Below are positions 62,521 through 64,000 of a stretch of DNA of 64,000 nt, piece after piece. Positions within the stretch are counted from its first letter, which is position 1. Each line of letters begins with the position of its first letter. This DNA is from Serratia rhizosphaerae (GTDB lineage Bacteria > Pseudomonadota > Gammaproteobacteria > Enterobacterales > Enterobacteriaceae): positions 2,356,001-2,420,000 of the forward strand of contig NZ_CP041764.1 of assembly GCF_009817885.1 (NCBI RefSeq), given 5' to 3'. The notes beneath the pieces are model-generated. The model ran no database searches, was not told where the DNA came from, and saw only the letters and a program-made list of their open reading frames with translations. The translations under genes were made by a program, and so were the position numbers.

Positions 62521-64000
62521 TTACAACTTTGGACCGGCGCTGACCAGGGCTGCCCCGGCCGGCGTATCGGTGTATTTATCGAAGTTGGTGATAAAGCGTT
62601 GCGCCAGATCCTGCGCTTTCTCTTCCCACTGCGCTTCGCTCCGGTAGGTGGCGCGCGGGTCAAGGATCGCGGGGTCGACGCCAGGCAGTGCCGTCGGCAC
62701 CGCCAGATCGAAGATCGGCAGGGTGATGGTTTCCGCCTGGTCGATTTCGCCGCTGAGAATGGCGTCGATAATGCCGCGCGTATCTTTGATTGAGATACGT
62801 TTGCCGGTACCGTTCCAGCCGGTGTTCACCAGGTAGGCCTGCGCACCGGCGGCCTGCATGCGTTTAACCAGCACTTCAGCGTATTGCGTCGGGTGCAGCG
62901 ACAGGAAGGCGGCGCCGAAGCAGGAAGAGAAGGTCGGCGTTGGTTCGGTAATACCGCGCTCGGTGCCTGCCAGTTTGGCGGTAAAGCCGGACAGGAAGTG
63001 GTACTGAGTCTGGTCGGCGGTCAGGCGCGAAACCGGCGGCAGCACGCCAAAAGCGTCAGCGGTCAGGAAGATCACCTTGGTGGCGTGGCCGGCCTTGGAA
63101 ACCGGTTTGACGATGTTCTGGATATGGTAAATCGGGTAGGAAACGCGGGTGTTTTCGGTTTTCGAACCGTCATTGAAATCAATGCTGCCGTCGGCCAGTA
63201 CGGTGACGTTTTCCAGCAGCGCATCGCGCTTGATGGCGTGGTAAATATCCGGTTCGGCTTCTTCGGAGAGCTTGATGGTTTTGGCGTAGCAGCCGCCTTC
63301 GAAGTTGAACACGCCGTCGTCGTCCCAGCCGTGCTCATCGTCGCCGATCAGCTGGCGCTTCGGATCGGTGGACAGCGTGGTCTTACCGGTGCCGGACAGG
63401 CCGAAGAATACCGCCACGTCACCCTGTTCGCCGACGTTGGCCGAGCAGTGCATGGAAGCGATGCCCTTCAGCGGCAGCAGGTAGTTCATCATGGAGAACA
63501 TACCCTTTTTCATTTCGCCGCCGTACCAGGTGCCGCCGATCAGCTGCATGCGATCCGTCAGGTTGAAGGCGACGAAGTTTTCCGAGTTCAGCCCCTGCTG
63601 CTGCCAGTTTGGATTGGTGCATTTGGCGCCGTTCATCACCACGAAGTCCGGCTCAAAGTCTGCCAGCTCTTCGTCGCTCGGGCGGATGAACATGTTTTTC
63701 ACGAAGTGCGCCTGCCAGGCGACCTCGGTGATAAAGCGTACTTTCAGGCGGGAGTCGGCATTGGCGCCGCAAAAGGTATCAACCACGAACAGGCGTTTAC
63801 CGGAGAGTTGCTGAGTCACCAGCTGCTTCAGCTCGCCCCAGATTTCCGGGCTGAGCGGTTTGTTGTCATTTTTGCCTTTCCCCTGATCGGCCCACCACAC
63901 GGTATCGCGGGTCACGTCATCACGGACAATGTATTTGTCCTTCGGGGAGCGGCCGGTAAAGATCCCGGTATCGACGGCTACCGCACCCAGGTTGGTCACC
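62521..64000 (-). CDS. pckA: Phosphoenolpyruvate carboxykinase (ATP), 5' end missing
   Basis: Gluconeogenic enzyme converting oxaloacetate and ATP to phosphoenolpyruvate, CO2 and ADP. About 493 codons are present. Visible motifs are VDTGIFTGRSPKDKYIV (substrate region), MHCSANVG, the kinase-1a P-loop GLSGTGKTTLS, and the metal-binding IGDDEHGWDDDG. The C-terminus TPAGAALVSAGPKL matches the E. coli end. By comparison about 50 N-terminal residues lie beyond the window. It is convergent with ompR-envZ, separated by the toxin-antitoxin pair. Confidence 0.97.
   Translation of the reverse strand, partial: VTNLGAVAVDTGIFTGRSPKDKYIVRDDVTRDTVWWADQGKGKNDNKPLSPEIWGELKQLVTQQLSGKRLFVVDTFCGANADSRLKVRFITEVAWQAHFVKNMFIRPSDEELADFEPDFVVMNGAKCTNPNWQQQGLNSENFVAFNLTDRMQLIGGTWYGGEMKKGMFSMMNYLLPLKGIASMHCSANVGEQGDVAVFFGLSGTGKTTLSTDPKRQLIGDDEHGWDDDGVFNFEGGCYAKTIKLSEEAEPDIYHAIKRDALLENVTVLADGSIDFNDGSKTENTRVSYPIYHIQNIVKPVSKAGHATKVIFLTADAFGVLPPVSRLTADQTQYHFLSGFTAKLAGTERGITEPTPTFSSCFGAAFLSLHPTQYAEVLVKRMQAAGAQAYLVNTGWNGTGKRISIKDTRGIIDAILSGEIDQAETITLPIFDLAVPTALPGVDPAILDPRATYRSEAQWEEKAQDLAQRFITNFDKYTDTPAGAALVSAGPKL

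Overview
The window looks like chromosomal core sequence of a Serratia-like member of the Enterobacterales (Yersiniaceae side). This rests on gene order and protein similarity as I recognise them from memory; no search was run. Genes are dense, coding DNA is mostly GC-rich, and long runs follow the Escherichia coli K-12 order (prlC-rsmJ; uspA/uspB-pitA-yhiN; yhhY-ryhB-yhhW-gntR-gntK-gntU-asd; glp-mal-nfuA-gntX-bioH-feo-tex-greB-ompR-envZ-pckA). I saw no insertion sequence, tRNA, rRNA, CRISPR array or prophage.

Layout. 1-5.2 kb: the 5' part of rlmJ, an ASCH-domain gene, an AT-rich pair (DUF4225 protein plus a small membrane protein), prlC and rsmJ. 5.3-13.2 kb: a periplasmic nucleotidase/phosphodiesterase, gdhA, uspA, uspB, pitA and yhiN. 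13.2-15.8 kb: a CspA-family cold-shock gene with a long leader, then fetAB. 15.8-29.7 kb: a complete myo-inositol catabolic cluster: iolT-iolI, iolA-iolB, the RpiR-type repressor iolR, a fused iolC kinase-aldolase, and iolD-iolG-iolH-iolE. A 14-bp motif (GRAA-N6-TTYY) recurs in its three regulatory gaps and is the likely IolR operator. 29.7-35.9 kb: yhhY, the Fur-controlled small RNA RyhB, the pirin yhhW, the gluconate genes gntR/gntK/gntU with paired operators, and asd. 36.0-38.4 kb: an AT-rich island with one DUF3289 gene followed by three tandem DUF943 genes. It occupies the asd-glpD interval, where E. coli K-12 carries the glycogen genes glgBXCAP. 38.4-42.5 kb: glpD, then glpR, glpG and glpE, all on the minus strand. 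42.5-50.1 kb: malT diverging from malPQ. 50.1-56.3 kb: nfuA, gntX, bioH, a DUF1471 secreted protein and feoABC. 56.3-64 kb: tex, greB, ompR-envZ, a FitAB/VapBC-type toxin-antitoxin pair, and pckA running off the right end.

The core genes cover carbon supply (inositol, gluconate, glycerol-3-phosphate, maltodextrin, gluconeogenesis through PckA) together with ferrous iron uptake, the RyhB iron-sparing response and Fe-S repair (NfuA). The accessory content sits in small AT-rich insertions between conserved neighbours. The most interesting of these are the DUF3289/DUF943 array and the DUF4225 pair, both of which look like small effector/immunity-type modules (inference).
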